Part shown: one piece after another, positions 8,342-16,118 of the stretch
Layout: each line of letters begins with the position of its first letter
Position numbering within the stretch: the first letter of the stretch is position 1
Assembly: GCF_000178975.2 (NCBI RefSeq)
Contig: NC_015064.1
Location: forward strand, 2,356,001 to 2,420,000
Source: Granulicella tundricola MP5ACTX9
GTDB lineage: Bacteria; Acidobacteriota; Terriglobia; Terriglobales; Acidobacteriaceae
Direction: 5' to 3'
DNA length: 64,000 nucleotides
The notes under the pieces: generated by a model
Seen by the model: only the letters and a program-made list of their open reading frames with translations
What the model was told of the DNA's origin: nothing
Database searches by the model: none
Program-made: the position numbers and the translations under genes

Positions 8342-8377
8342 TTGACCTTCTACTAAGAAAGCGGTAGAAATTGCGCC
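8342..8377 (+). promoter_or_regulatory. Sigma-70-like promoter giving a leaderless transcript
   Basis: TTGACC (8342-8347), 17 bases, then TAGAAA (8365-8370). The ATG of the next gene begins at 8378, seven bases after the -10 box, just where transcription should start. The mRNA would thus begin at its start codon. Confidence 0.5.
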
Positions 8378-9100
8378 ATGCTGCCGCTTGCCTTCGCCTT
8401 CATCGTCTTCTTGTTTCTCTTGGTAGGTGCCGTGGCTTTTGTTTTATCGGCACTCGTGCCACGTCTTCGTCGATTCGCCTTCAGCTCCTCATTGTGGATA
8501 GCCGTCTGGGGCCCATGTACGGTGCTTTTAGTAACACTCGCAGGCGTAGGAATCTTCACGGGCGCAGCGATAACGCAAGGCGGGCACCTGCAAGCTGTTC
8601 GCGCACCGCAGCTTCTCAAAGCGGTCGGCTGGTCCTACCTCGTTTGCGGCGTTCTGGGGACACTCGTAGTAGCCACCGCAACCGCTTGGATTCACCAAGC
8701 CCTGATCCAGCGAGTCACGTTCGCCCTTTTCCGGATTTACGCCACCCTGGTCGCGGGCGGAATCGGGTCGGTCTTCGGTTGGGCCTTCGGGTGGTGGATC
8801 GCGGCCCACAGTCTCAGCCACGGATGGGCTCTCTGGCTCGCCAGCATGCTTGTATTGATCCCAGCGTTCGGAGTCGCGGCCTATAAGAGCGCAGGGCAGC
8901 TACGGGAGACCCACCCGCCCATTTCACCTGGATCACCCCCGAAGAATTTACCGGATCGTGACTCCCGCAAACCGAGGCTGAGACCCGACTTAGCCGACCT
9001 CCACATTGCCCCAACGCGAATCCCCATTTACCATGAGCCTTGCCTCACGTTTGAGTCCAGAAACGTGCAGCCGTCATCCAATGTCGTATGCATTCTCTGA
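8378..9100 (+). CDS. Small integral membrane protein, function unknown
   Basis: A 240-residue protein with no recognised family. Four or five hydrophobic segments are visible: residues 3-27, 36-60, 82-105, 118-143 and 146-168. The tail from about residue 175 is polar, Pro/Arg-rich and poorly ordered, and may be unreliable. The gene is supported by a promoter placed directly at its ATG and by the coherent hydrophobic pattern. It ends 44 bases before the likely start of the ECF sigma gene. It could be linked with that stress-response unit, but nothing shows it. Confidence 0.5.
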   Translation: MLPLAFAFIVFLFLLVGAVAFVLSALVPRLRRFAFSSSLWIAVWGPCTVLLVTLAGVGIFTGAAITQGGHLQAVRAPQLLKAVGWSYLVCGVLGTLVVATATAWIHQALIQRVTFALFRIYATLVAGGIGSVFGWAFGWWIAAHSLSHGWALWLASMLVLIPAFGVAAYKSAGQLRETHPPISPGSPPKNLPDRDSRKPRLRPDLADLHIAPTRIPIYHEPCLTFESRNVQPSSNVVCIL

Positions 9101-9144
9101 CGACTGCCCCAAACGTTGCACAAATACCGCCGCACCCATTCCTT

Positions 9145-9786
9145 ATGCCTGCCATCCAATCGCCAGAGAACGAAATCCCGACCGAAGAGATCCACCCCGA
9201 CGTAGCGCTCGTCGCACGGGCCAGAGAAGGCGATGCCTCAGCATTCGAACAACTCGTCAAGCAGTATGACCGGCAGATCTTCCGCGTCGCCCAGCACATC
9301 ACGCAGAACCGTGAAGACGCCGAGGACATCACGCAGGACGCCTTCTTCAAGGCCTACCAGAAGCTTGACCAGTTCCAGGGCAACTCCAAATTCAGCACCT
9401 GGCTCGTCCGCATCGCCGTCAACGAGTCCCTCATGCGCCTCCGCAAGCGCAAGACCAGCAAGACCGTCAGCATGGACGAAGACGTCCAGACTGAAGAAGG
9501 CTCCATCCCTCGTGACTTCGCCGAGTGGCGTCCCAACCCCGAGCAGAACTTCAACCAGGCAGAGCTCGCCGACATTCTCCGCAAGACCATCCAGGGACTT
9601 CCGCCCGGCTTCCGCACCGTCTTCACCCTGCGCGACGTCGAAAACCTCTCCACTGAAGAAACCGCGGAGGCGCTCGGTTTGAGCGTCCCCGCTGTCAAAT
9701 CCCGTCTTCTCCGAGCGCGTCTGCAACTGCGCGAACGCCTCAGCCGCTACTTCAAACAGGGGAAGAAGGAAGGCCAACTCGCATGA
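9145..9786 (+). CDS. ECF-family RNA polymerase sigma factor
   Basis: About 213 residues if started at the ATG at 9145; the frame is open from 9088. Region 2 (residues 20-90) contains DAFEQLV-like helix 2.1, YDRQIFRVAQHI and the core-binding DAEDITQDAFFKAY. Region 4 (residues 145-200) contains LPPGFRTVFTLRDVENLSTEETAEALGL split by a turn and SVPAVKSRLLRARLQL. It directs RNA polymerase to a dedicated set of promoters, most like the RpoE/SigW group. Its stop overlaps the next gene's ATG (ATGA), and that gene encodes a zinc-finger anti-sigma factor, so it should be held inactive until a signal releases it. Confidence 0.9.
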   Translation: MPAIQSPENEIPTEEIHPDVALVARAREGDASAFEQLVKQYDRQIFRVAQHITQNREDAEDITQDAFFKAYQKLDQFQGNSKFSTWLVRIAVNESLMRLRKRKTSKTVSMDEDVQTEEGSIPRDFAEWRPNPEQNFNQAELADILRKTIQGLPPGFRTVFTLRDVENLSTEETAEALGLSVPAVKSRLLRARLQLRERLSRYFKQGKKEGQLA

Positions 9787-10055
9787 CCTGCACAGACTTT
9801 CTCGCCAAGCTCACCGACTACTTCGACGGCCGCGTCGCTCCCGATCTCCTCATCGAAGTCGAACACCACATCGCCGAGTGCAAGCACTGTGAGGTCGTCC
9901 TCGACTCCACCACCAAGACCATCAACATCTATCGAGACCACGAGATCTACGACTTCCCCCCAGAGCTGGAGCACCGCCTCACCAGCGCCATCATGAACCG
10001 CTGCATCCCCGGCCGGGCAGCAGCTCCCGCAGCCCGCCAGGCCGTCAAGTCCTAG
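9783..10055 (+). CDS. Zinc-finger anti-sigma factor
   Basis: A 90-residue soluble protein with the HC2-type zinc motif HHIAECKHC (residues 28-36; Hx3Cx2C) and an earlier Cys3, as in ZAS-domain anti-sigma factors. It has no membrane segment, so it senses in the cytoplasm, possibly redox or zinc state through the motif. It overlaps the sigma gene by four bases (ATGA). It should bind the partner sigma factor and block core RNA polymerase. The last 30 residues are Ala/Pro-rich and likely unstructured. Confidence 0.85.
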   Translation: MTCTDFLAKLTDYFDGRVAPDLLIEVEHHIAECKHCEVVLDSTTKTINIYRDHEIYDFPPELEHRLTSAIMNRCIPGRAAAPAARQAVKS

Positions 10056-10063
10056 GCACAAAT

Positions 10064-10112
10064 CCGGGTGCCCCATCCTCAGACCGCAGTCTCATCGCGG
10101 GATAGGGTGGGG
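10064..10112. repeat. Repeat B, long form (intergenic)
   Basis: It starts GGGTGCCCCATCC, has the loop AGTCTCAT and ends GGGTGGGG. The outer arms CCCCATCCT and AGGGTGGGG pair with one wobble. Copies of the same form lie inside cbiB (20453) and the CobD-type gene (21747). Confidence 0.75.
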
Positions 10113-10114
10113 TA

Positions 10115-10134
10115 TCGATTGCGGTAGCAATCGA
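10115..10134. terminator. Perfect 8-bp hairpin after the anti-sigma gene
   Basis: TCGATTGC and GCAATCGA pair exactly around GGTA. There is no T-run, so a terminator role is only possible; together with the adjacent repeat B it may stop transcription or protect the mRNA end of the sigma/anti-sigma transcript. Confidence 0.35.
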
Positions 10135-10183
10135 CCGCTCTTCCCCCCCACAAATTTCGTCGTTCTGCCCAGGCCGCAACTCT

Positions 10184-10663
10184 ATGCCCATCACCATCCG
10201 CGACTTCAATCCCGCCATCTCCACCGACCAACCCGCCTTCCAATCCCTCAACGAAGCCTGGATCACCAAGCACTTCCGCATCGAGCCCGCCGACGCCGCA
10301 GCCCTGGCCCACCCCAAAGAAAAATACCTCGACCAAGGCGGCCACATCTACCTCGCCTTCCAAAACGAAACCCCGGTCGGCTGCTGCGCCCTCATCCTCA
10401 TCACCCCCGGCCAGTACGAGATCTCCAAGATGGCCGTCACCCCCGCCGCCCAGGGCCAGGGCCTCGGCCGCCAGCTCCTCACCCACACCATCGCCCAGGC
10501 CTGGAAGCTCAACGCCACCCGCCTCTACATCGAAACCAACAGCGCCCTCGCCCCCGCCGTCCACCTCTACGAGTCCCTCGGCTTCCGCCCCGTCCCCGCC
10601 GAGCGCCTCACCAAATCCCTCTACACCCGCGCCAACGTCTTCCTGGAGCTCTTCCGCTCCTAG
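10184..10663 (+). CDS. GNAT-family N-acetyltransferase
   Basis: A 159-residue single-domain GNAT. The acetyl-CoA pyrophosphate loop is seen in the Q/RxxGxG/A form AQGQGLGRQLL (residues 90-100), preceded by the beta-strand ISKMAVTP. The C-terminal part has the usual VHLYESLGFRPV. The substrate cannot be read from the sequence; relatives acetylate amino groups of small molecules, antibiotics or proteins. It is convergent with the peroxidase gene, and the two stop codons overlap by four bases. Confidence 0.85.
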   Translation: MPITIRDFNPAISTDQPAFQSLNEAWITKHFRIEPADAAALAHPKEKYLDQGGHIYLAFQNETPVGCCALILITPGQYEISKMAVTPAAQGQGLGRQLLTHTIAQAWKLNATRLYIETNSALAPAVHLYESLGFRPVPAERLTKSLYTRANVFLELFRS

Positions 10664-12312
10664 CCCACCCACTCCGCCAACTCCAGCAGCGACACCTCCC
10701 TGGACCCCGTCACACTAGACTTCCACCCCGGCTCCGCGAGCACATTCGTAGGCGCAAACCCAATCGCCCCCACAATCACCTCGCCGATCAACCGGCTCCC
10801 CAGCGCCCCCAGCCGCGAGCTCTTCGGCCCTCCCACAGCCTCCGCCTCCTTCAAAATGTAGTACCAGAGCGGCGTCCTGAAGTGTCCCTTCTCCATATAC
10901 AGGTGATGCGCCGCCTCATCCGGCTCAATCTTCCGCGTCGCCAGCCGTTCGATCCCATAGAACTTCGCCAGGTCCTCCCCCGCACAAAGCCCCACCTGCC
11001 TGCTCCGGATCAGATTCCTCTGCGGCAGGTTCCCGATGTACTTGATATCGTCCGGAATCGCGCTCTCCGGCAGGTCGAACACCACGCTCGTCACCTTCCC
11101 ATCGATCCGGTTCGACCGCAGCGGCGTAGCCCCACCCAGAAACGTCCCCCAGTCGATCACATGCTCCGCCACCAGCTCCTGGCTCCCCCGCAGATCGCTG
11201 AACAGGTTCTTCACCGCCCCCGTAGAAGTCTTCCCCCCACTTGAAGTCAGCGAGTTATCGAACAACCTCACCATTCCCCCAACGCCCGGATTCACCCGAA
11301 GCCCAAACCGCAACTGGCTATGCCCAAACCGGAACCCGATCGCAAACTCATGCGGCATACTAGCCGCCAGCTTGCCATCCACAAGATTCTTCCACGGCTT
11401 GTACTTGAACTCCCCAAAATCCGGCTTACCGATCTCCCCCAGCAGCCACGCCAACGTCGCCGGCTCCAGAATCGCAGGCAGATAGTCCGTCAGCAGCACC
11501 GATTGCCAGTTAAACAGCGTCTCCCGGTAAGCCTCCTCAAATCCCAGCCCCCCGGCCATCAGCTTGTTATGCACCTTCATCACCAGCAGGTGGATCTGCA
11601 GGATCATCTGGTTCTCGTCATTCCGTTGATCCCCAATCAGCGCATTCCCCACCTCATCCCGCACCAGGTCCTCGTACCCCCCGCGATCCACCATCCTGAA
11701 CCGTCCATCCGCATGAAAGATCTTGGAAAACGGAGCCGTCAGCTTCGTCCTGTTCGCCCCATACACGCTGTCCAGGTCGATCAGCGGCGAAGCCGTATTC
11801 GCCACCTCATCCGTCTGCACCTCAAACAGGTCCACCGCATTCATCGTCAGGTCGTGGTCGATAAACTGCCCCACAAACGTAAACGCCGCCGGCACCTCCG
11901 GGCTCTCGAACACCCCCGGATCGCTCTGCTCCAGCCCCGGGTCCGAGTAACTCACCCCCGTACCCGGAAACGCAATATGCGACATCAAACTCGAAGGAAT
12001 CGTATAAGCCTTCCCCGGCACCAGGTGCTGGAAGAAGCTCGCCATCGTATTCCCCAGCCCATTCACAAACGTACTAGCGTCCTCAGCAGACATCGCCGCA
12101 GCCCCACTGCCCCGCGTCAACATCGGCACCAGCCGCGCCGTCATCATCTCCGTATCGAGCAGCGTATAAACGCCCCCATGCTTCATCAACCCGGTCAGCA
12201 CCTGCCGCGTCGGGTTGCTCTCATCCAGCACCTCCGGCTTCACCGTAATGGCCTGAACCGCGCGAAACTGCGCCTGCTGCAAAGACTCCGTACGTGAGTT
12301 AGCGATTGGCAT
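10660..12312 (-). CDS. Animal-type haem peroxidase (peroxidase-cyclooxygenase superfamily)
   Basis: A 550-residue protein. The distal His is in GQFIDHDLT (about residue 150), next to the Ca-binding and haem-linking region. LDSVYGANRTKL follows, as in myeloperoxidase and peroxinectin. RNDENQMILQIH (about 228) carries the catalytic Arg and Glu, and FRFGHSQL (about 325) the proximal His. All key residues are present, so H2O2-dependent oxidation of halides or organic substrates is likely. No signal peptide or membrane segment is seen, unlike most secreted animal relatives, so it would be cytoplasmic or exported by another route. It stands alone and is flanked downstream by dense repeats on its 5' side. 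Confidence 0.88.
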   Translation of the reverse strand: MPIANSRTESLQQAQFRAVQAITVKPEVLDESNPTRQVLTGLMKHGGVYTLLDTEMMTARLVPMLTRGSGAAAMSAEDASTFVNGLGNTMASFFQHLVPGKAYTIPSSLMSHIAFPGTGVSYSDPGLEQSDPGVFESPEVPAAFTFVGQFIDHDLTMNAVDLFEVQTDEVANTASPLIDLDSVYGANRTKLTAPFSKIFHADGRFRMVDRGGYEDLVRDEVGNALIGDQRNDENQMILQIHLLVMKVHNKLMAGGLGFEEAYRETLFNWQSVLLTDYLPAILEPATLAWLLGEIGKPDFGEFKYKPWKNLVDGKLAASMPHEFAIGFRFGHSQLRFGLRVNPGVGGMVRLFDNSLTSSGGKTSTGAVKNLFSDLRGSQELVAEHVIDWGTFLGGATPLRSNRIDGKVTSVVFDLPESAIPDDIKYIGNLPQRNLIRSRQVGLCAGEDLAKFYGIERLATRKIEPDEAAHHLYMEKGHFRTPLWYYILKEAEAVGGPKSSRLGALGSRLIGEVIVGAIGFAPTNVLAEPGWKSSVTGSREVSLLELAEWVG

Positions 12313-12346
12313 AAGACCTTATACAACCTCCCCGCTTTTTTCGCCC

Positions 12347-12660
12347 GTCATTCTGAGCGCAGCGAAGAACCTCCGTAGCTGCTGTTGCTGTTGCAGTTGC
12401 CTGTTTTGGCCCGTCATTCAGAGCGAAGCGAAGAGTCTCAGTAGTTGCTTTTGCCCTTGCAGTTGCTTTTGCCGTTGCCGTTGCCGTTGCCGTTCGGATT
12501 AGAGGGGGGCTTCAGCCCCCCGTCACGAGGCCCAAAAAGCATGGGGCTTTAGCCCCGGCCCCTTGCTCCTGTCTCCTCCAAGCCCGTCATTCTGAGCGAA
12601 GCTCAGAACCTCCGTATTGGCAGTTGCAGTTGCGGTTGCCATTGCCGCTGTCTGTTCTCG
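12347..12660. repeat. Cluster of repeat A copies and GTTGCN tracts
   Basis: Three copies of repeat A lie at 12347-12378, 12413-12444 and 12586-12616. Each is followed by a tract of GTTGCN-like hexamers; the longest, at 12445-12495, ends in four near-perfect GCCGTT units. The cluster fills most of the gap between the peroxidase gene and the B12 riboswitch. Tract lengths differ between copies, as expected from slippage. Confidence 0.75.
12504..12556. repeat. Two C/G hairpins (repeat C)
   Basis: GGGGGGCT/AGCCCCCC (12504-12521) and GGGGCT/AGCCCC (12543-12556) are two strong stems with 2-base loops, the familiar 'ggggctttagcccc' type of acidobacterial intergenic repeat. They may also act as terminators. 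Confidence 0.6.
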
Positions 12661-12734
12661 CCCACCATTCCTCCCAATGCGGATTACCCTCACCCTTGCC
12701 CCCTGACTACCTACCCACCCATCCGTGGTAATCT

Positions 12735-12940
12735 TCACTCTTAGATTCTGGTGTCGGGAAGGCGGTGAAACTCCGTCACTACCCCGTAACTGTAAGCGCC
12801 GAGAGCACGAACAAGCCGCAAGGCAAACCACTGAGCCCGAAGGGCTTGGGAAGGTCGTTCAAGACTCGCTGAAGCGCAAGTCAGGAGACCGGCCAGATCA
12901 GCTTTCGGCCCGTTCAGCTCCGTAGGGAGAGCTGAAGAGC
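12735..12940 (+). promoter_or_regulatory. Cobalamin riboswitch
   Basis: The core element GGCGGTGAAACTCCGTCACT followed by ACCCCGTAACTGT (12761-12793) and the B12 box GTCAGGAGACCGGCC (12880-12894) are the hallmarks of the AdoCbl aptamer. A stem TTCAGCTC/GAGCTGAA (12912-12936) follows. It lies about 100 bases before cobU, whose GGAG (13027-13030) is close to the start codon, so control of translation initiation is likely. Bound adenosylcobalamin should shut down the operon. Confidence 0.92.
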
Positions 12941-13034
12941 ACTGCCGCCCGTCTCCACCACCGGAGACCCGTGGGCGCAGCCGCTTCCATCCGTCATTCC
13001 CCTTTTTGTTTAGGTATAGCTGCCGCCGGAGCGT

Positions 13035-13580
13035 ATGCACGACACCCCCAAACCCCCGGTCACTCTGATCTTAGGCGGAGCCCGTAGCGGCAAAAGCCAC
13101 CACGCCCAGAAGCTCGCCGCCCTCTCAGACCGCGTCCTCTTCATCGCCACCGCCACCGCCGTAGACCCGGAGATGAGCGAGAAGATCACCCGCCACCGCC
13201 AGGACCGCCAACGCGACCGCCTCGACTGGACCGTCCTCGAAGAGCCCCTCGCCCTCGCCGAAGCCATCCACACCCACGGCCCCGCCCACGATGTCATCCT
13301 CATCGACTGCCTCACCCTCTACACCGCCAACCTCCTCACCATCCCCCCCGCCGCCGTCACAGAAAACGTAGCCCTTTTCCTCGAGACGCTCCAGGCCCCA
13401 CCCCGCCCCATCATCCTCGTCTCCAACGAGGTCGGCAGCGGCGTCGTCCCCTCCTACGCCTCCGGCCGCCAATATAGAGACCTCCTCGGCGAGCTCAACC
13501 AGCGCGTCGCCGCCATCGCCACCGGCGTCCTCCTCATGGTCGCCGGCCTCCCCCTCACCATCAAGGCCCGCCAGCAGTGA
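13035..13580 (+). CDS. cobU: Adenosylcobinamide kinase / guanylyltransferase
   Basis: A 181-residue bifunctional enzyme of the usual length. It phosphorylates adenosylcobinamide and then transfers GMP to give AdoCbi-GDP. The P-loop GGARSGKS is at residues 14-21. RHRQDRQRDRLDWTVLEEP (about 55-73) contains the His that carries GMP in the family. Switch-like LIDCLTLY and VSNEVGSGVVP follow. It is the first gene under the riboswitch and overlaps the next by GTGA. Confidence 0.95.
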   Translation: MHDTPKPPVTLILGGARSGKSHHAQKLAALSDRVLFIATATAVDPEMSEKITRHRQDRQRDRLDWTVLEEPLALAEAIHTHGPAHDVILIDCLTLYTANLLTIPPAAVTENVALFLETLQAPPRPIILVSNEVGSGVVPSYASGRQYRDLLGELNQRVAAIATGVLLMVAGLPLTIKARQQ

Positions 13581-15052
13581 GCAATCCTTTGCAGACCGCC
13601 TTCCTGGTAGCCGGAAACGCCTCCGGCGTAGGCAAAACCACGGTCACCCAAGCCCTCATCGCCGCCCTCCAGCGCCGAGGCCTCGTCGTCCAACCCTTCA
13701 AAGGCGGCCCGGACTACCTCGACACCACCCACCACACCCGTCTCGCTGGCCGCCCCGCCCGCAATCTCGACACCTGGCTCCTCCCGCATGAAGCCAACCG
13801 AGACCTCTTCACCGCAGCCACGCAAGATGCAGACGCAGCCGTAGTCGAAGGCATGATGGGCCTCTTCGACGGCAAAGACCCTCTCTCCGAGACCGGCTCC
13901 TCAGCCGAGATCGCCCGCATCCTGGGTCTCCCCATCATCCTCGTCCTCGACGCCTCCAAGACCGCCCGCTCCATCGCCGCCACCGTCCTCGGCTTCGAGA
14001 CCTTTGACCCTACCCTCCCCATCGCCGGCGTCATCCTCAACCGCATCGGAGGCCCCCGCCACCTCGCACTCCTCACGGCGGCCATAGAATCCCGCTGTAA
14101 AACCCCAGTCCTGGGCAGCCTCCCAAGAACCCCAGAGATCACCATCCCCGAGCGCCATCTAGGCCTACACGCCGCCGCCCAATCCACAGAAACCCTGCAA
14201 GCAGAATCCACCCTCCTGGCCGACCTAGCCGAACAGCACTTCAATCTCGAAGCCATCCAGTCCCTGCACCAGCAGGATTTCCCGTTACCCGCCAGTCCCT
14301 CGCCCCTAGTCCCTGGTCCCTATATTCCTAGGCCCTCGGCCCTAGGCCCTAGGCCCTGCTTCATCGGCATCCCCCGCGACGAAGCCTTCTCCTTCTACTA
14401 CGAAGACAACCTGGACCTCCTCCGCTCCGCAGGAGCCACGTTAATCCCCTTCAGCCCCCTGGCCGACGCCGAACTCCCGGAAAATCTCGACGCCCTCTAT
14501 TTAGGAGGAGGCTACCCCGAACTCCACGCCCAGGCCCTCTCAGAAAACCACTCCCTCCTCACAGACATCCGTAATTTCGCCGCCACCAACCGCCCCATCT
14601 ACGCCGAGTGTGGCGGCATGATCTATCTGTCAGAATCCATCACCCAACCCAACACCCCCGCAATCCCCCTCACCGGCATCCTCCCCCTCAACATCGAGAT
14701 GACCCCAAAACTAGTCGACTTCGGCTACGTCACCACCACCTTCACCCGAGACTGCCTCCTCGGCCCCACCGGAACCGTCATCCGGGGCCACAGCTTCCAC
14801 TACTCCCGCCTCACCAATGAGCCGGAGTTGAACACCGCCTACCACCTCGACTACTCCCTCTCCAAACGCCAGGCACCCGAGGGCTACACCCGTGGCAACA
14901 TCCTCGCCAGCTACGTCCACCTCCACTTCCGCGCCAACCCCGCAGTCGTCACCAACCTCATCGCCTCCATCGTAGCCGCCCGCCCAGCAGACTCCCTCAC
15001 CCTCCACCTCGAAGAAACCCCGCAGCCCGTAGCCCAGCTTTCCCCAGCGTAG
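13577..15052 (+). CDS. cbiA: Cobyrinate a,c-diamide synthase (CbiA/CobB type)
   Basis: A 491-residue glutamine amidotransferase that amidates the a and c side chains of cobyrinate using ATP and Gln. The N-terminal ATPase domain (1-200) has AGNASGVGKTTVT and FKGGPDYLD. The C-terminal GATase domain (about 255-470) has GGGYPELHA and the nucleophilic Cys in YAECGGMIY, with the His in YVHLHFRANP. The start is GTG overlapping the cobU stop. The interdomain linker (about residues 238-262) is encoded by a CCTAGGCCCT-type low-complexity repeat not expected in the family. Confidence 0.93.
   Translation: MSNPLQTAFLVAGNASGVGKTTVTQALIAALQRRGLVVQPFKGGPDYLDTTHHTRLAGRPARNLDTWLLPHEANRDLFTAATQDADAAVVEGMMGLFDGKDPLSETGSSAEIARILGLPIILVLDASKTARSIAATVLGFETFDPTLPIAGVILNRIGGPRHLALLTAAIESRCKTPVLGSLPRTPEITIPERHLGLHAAAQSTETLQAESTLLADLAEQHFNLEAIQSLHQQDFPLPASPSPLVPGPYIPRPSALGPRPCFIGIPRDEAFSFYYEDNLDLLRSAGATLIPFSPLADAELPENLDALYLGGGYPELHAQALSENHSLLTDIRNFAATNRPIYAECGGMIYLSESITQPNTPAIPLTGILPLNIEMTPKLVDFGYVTTTFTRDCLLGPTGTVIRGHSFHYSRLTNEPELNTAYHLDYSLSKRQAPEGYTRGNILASYVHLHFRANPAVVTNLIASIVAARPADSLTLHLEETPQPVAQLSPA
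14296..14360 (+). repeat. CCTAGGCCCT low-complexity tract inside cbiA
   Basis: Units such as CCCTAGTCCCTGGTCCCT and CCTAGGCCCT(CG) repeat several times and encode a Pro/Leu/Gly-rich linker between the two domains of CbiA. The tract keeps the frame open and probably varies by slippage. Confidence 0.6.
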
Positions 15053-16110
15053 TGAAGAGAGAAATGACCCCAGACCTCCAGGACACGATCGCGAACATCC
15101 CGGCACCCGCCCCGGAAGCACTCTTCCGCGCGCACCTCGACACCCTCACCAAGCCCCTCGGAGCCCTTGGCCGCCTGGAAGACCTAGCCGCCCAACTCCA
15201 AACCCTCGGACTCACAGACCTCCGCAAAGCCGCATGGGTCTTCGCCGCAGACCACGGCATCGCAGCAGAAGGAGTCAGCGCCTACCCCGCCGAAGTCACC
15301 CGCCAGATGGTTCTCAACTTCCTCTCCGGCGGCGCGGCCATCAACGTCCTCAGTCGTCTCCACAACGCCCCCGTCCACATCGTCAACGCCGGCGTAGCGA
15401 CCGCCTTGGACTCCGCCCCAACCCTACGCAACACCCCCATCCGCCCCGGCTCCCGCAACATGCTCCACGAACCAGCCCTCTCAGAAGCCGAACTGAATGA
15501 AGCACTTGCGCTTGGCATCGAATGTGCCGCTGAAGCTTCAGCCAAAGGCTTCAACCTCATCGCCGTAGGCGAGATGGGCATCGCCAACACCACCGCCGCC
15601 AGCGCCCTCACCGCAGCCCTCACCGGTCGCGCCCTCTACCCCGTTACAGGCAGAGGTACGGGCTTGGACGACGCCGCACACGCCCACAAAATCGCCGTCC
15701 TGGAAGCCGTCCTCGCCCACCACGAGCCCCACCTGACCACGCCGGAAGAGATCCTCCGCCGCCTCGGAGGCCTCGAGGTCGCCGCCATGACCGGCTTCAT
15801 CCTCGGCTGCGCGAGCCACCGCATCGCCTTGATCATCGACGGCTTCATCTCCACCGCCGCCGCAGCCTGCGCCGTCGCGCTCGCTCCCCAAGTCCACTCC
15901 TGGCTCTTCGCCGGTCACCAGTCTCAGGAACCCGGCCACCGAATCCTCCTTGCCCACCTCAACCTCACCCCAATCCTCACCCTGGACATGCGACTAGGCG
16001 AAGGCACCGGCGCAGTCCTCGCCATGCCCATCCTTGAGTCAGCCCTCGCCCTCTACACTCAAATGGCGACCTTCACCTCCGCCGGAGTCTCCGCCGCAAC
16101 CGCCCTCTAA
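15052..16110 (+). CDS. cobT: Nicotinate-nucleotide:dimethylbenzimidazole phosphoribosyltransferase
   Basis: A 352-residue enzyme that makes alpha-ribazole 5'-phosphate from NaMN and dimethylbenzimidazole, activating the lower ligand. FAADHGIAAEGVSAYP (about 62-77), GEMGIANTT (about 175) and the catalytic Glu in LGEGTGAVLA (about 320) are conserved. The frame opens with a GTG that shares a base with the cbiA stop; an ATG lies four codons later at 15064. No DMB synthesis gene (bluB) is in the window, so the lower ligand may be imported or made elsewhere. Confidence 0.94.
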   Translation: MKREMTPDLQDTIANIPAPAPEALFRAHLDTLTKPLGALGRLEDLAAQLQTLGLTDLRKAAWVFAADHGIAAEGVSAYPAEVTRQMVLNFLSGGAAINVLSRLHNAPVHIVNAGVATALDSAPTLRNTPIRPGSRNMLHEPALSEAELNEALALGIECAAEASAKGFNLIAVGEMGIANTTAASALTAALTGRALYPVTGRGTGLDDAAHAHKIAVLEAVLAHHEPHLTTPEEILRRLGGLEVAAMTGFILGCASHRIALIIDGFISTAAAACAVALAPQVHSWLFAGHQSQEPGHRILLAHLNLTPILTLDMRLGEGTGAVLAMPILESALALYTQMATFTSAGVSAATAL

Positions 16111-16118
16111 AACACATC

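Noticed and set aside
6250..8367. Plus-strand frames of over 300 residues opposite slt
   Set aside because: Arg/Pro-rich shadow frames; one ends by translating repeat A, but no protein family is visible.
10079..10672. A Gly/Val-rich 197-residue frame opposite the GNAT gene
   Set aside because: Composition typical of antisense translation; the GNAT frame has the acetyl-CoA loop.
12445..12495. GTTGCC repeats as a possible CRISPR array
   Set aside because: Units are about 6 bp, contiguous, with no spacers and no cas genes nearby.
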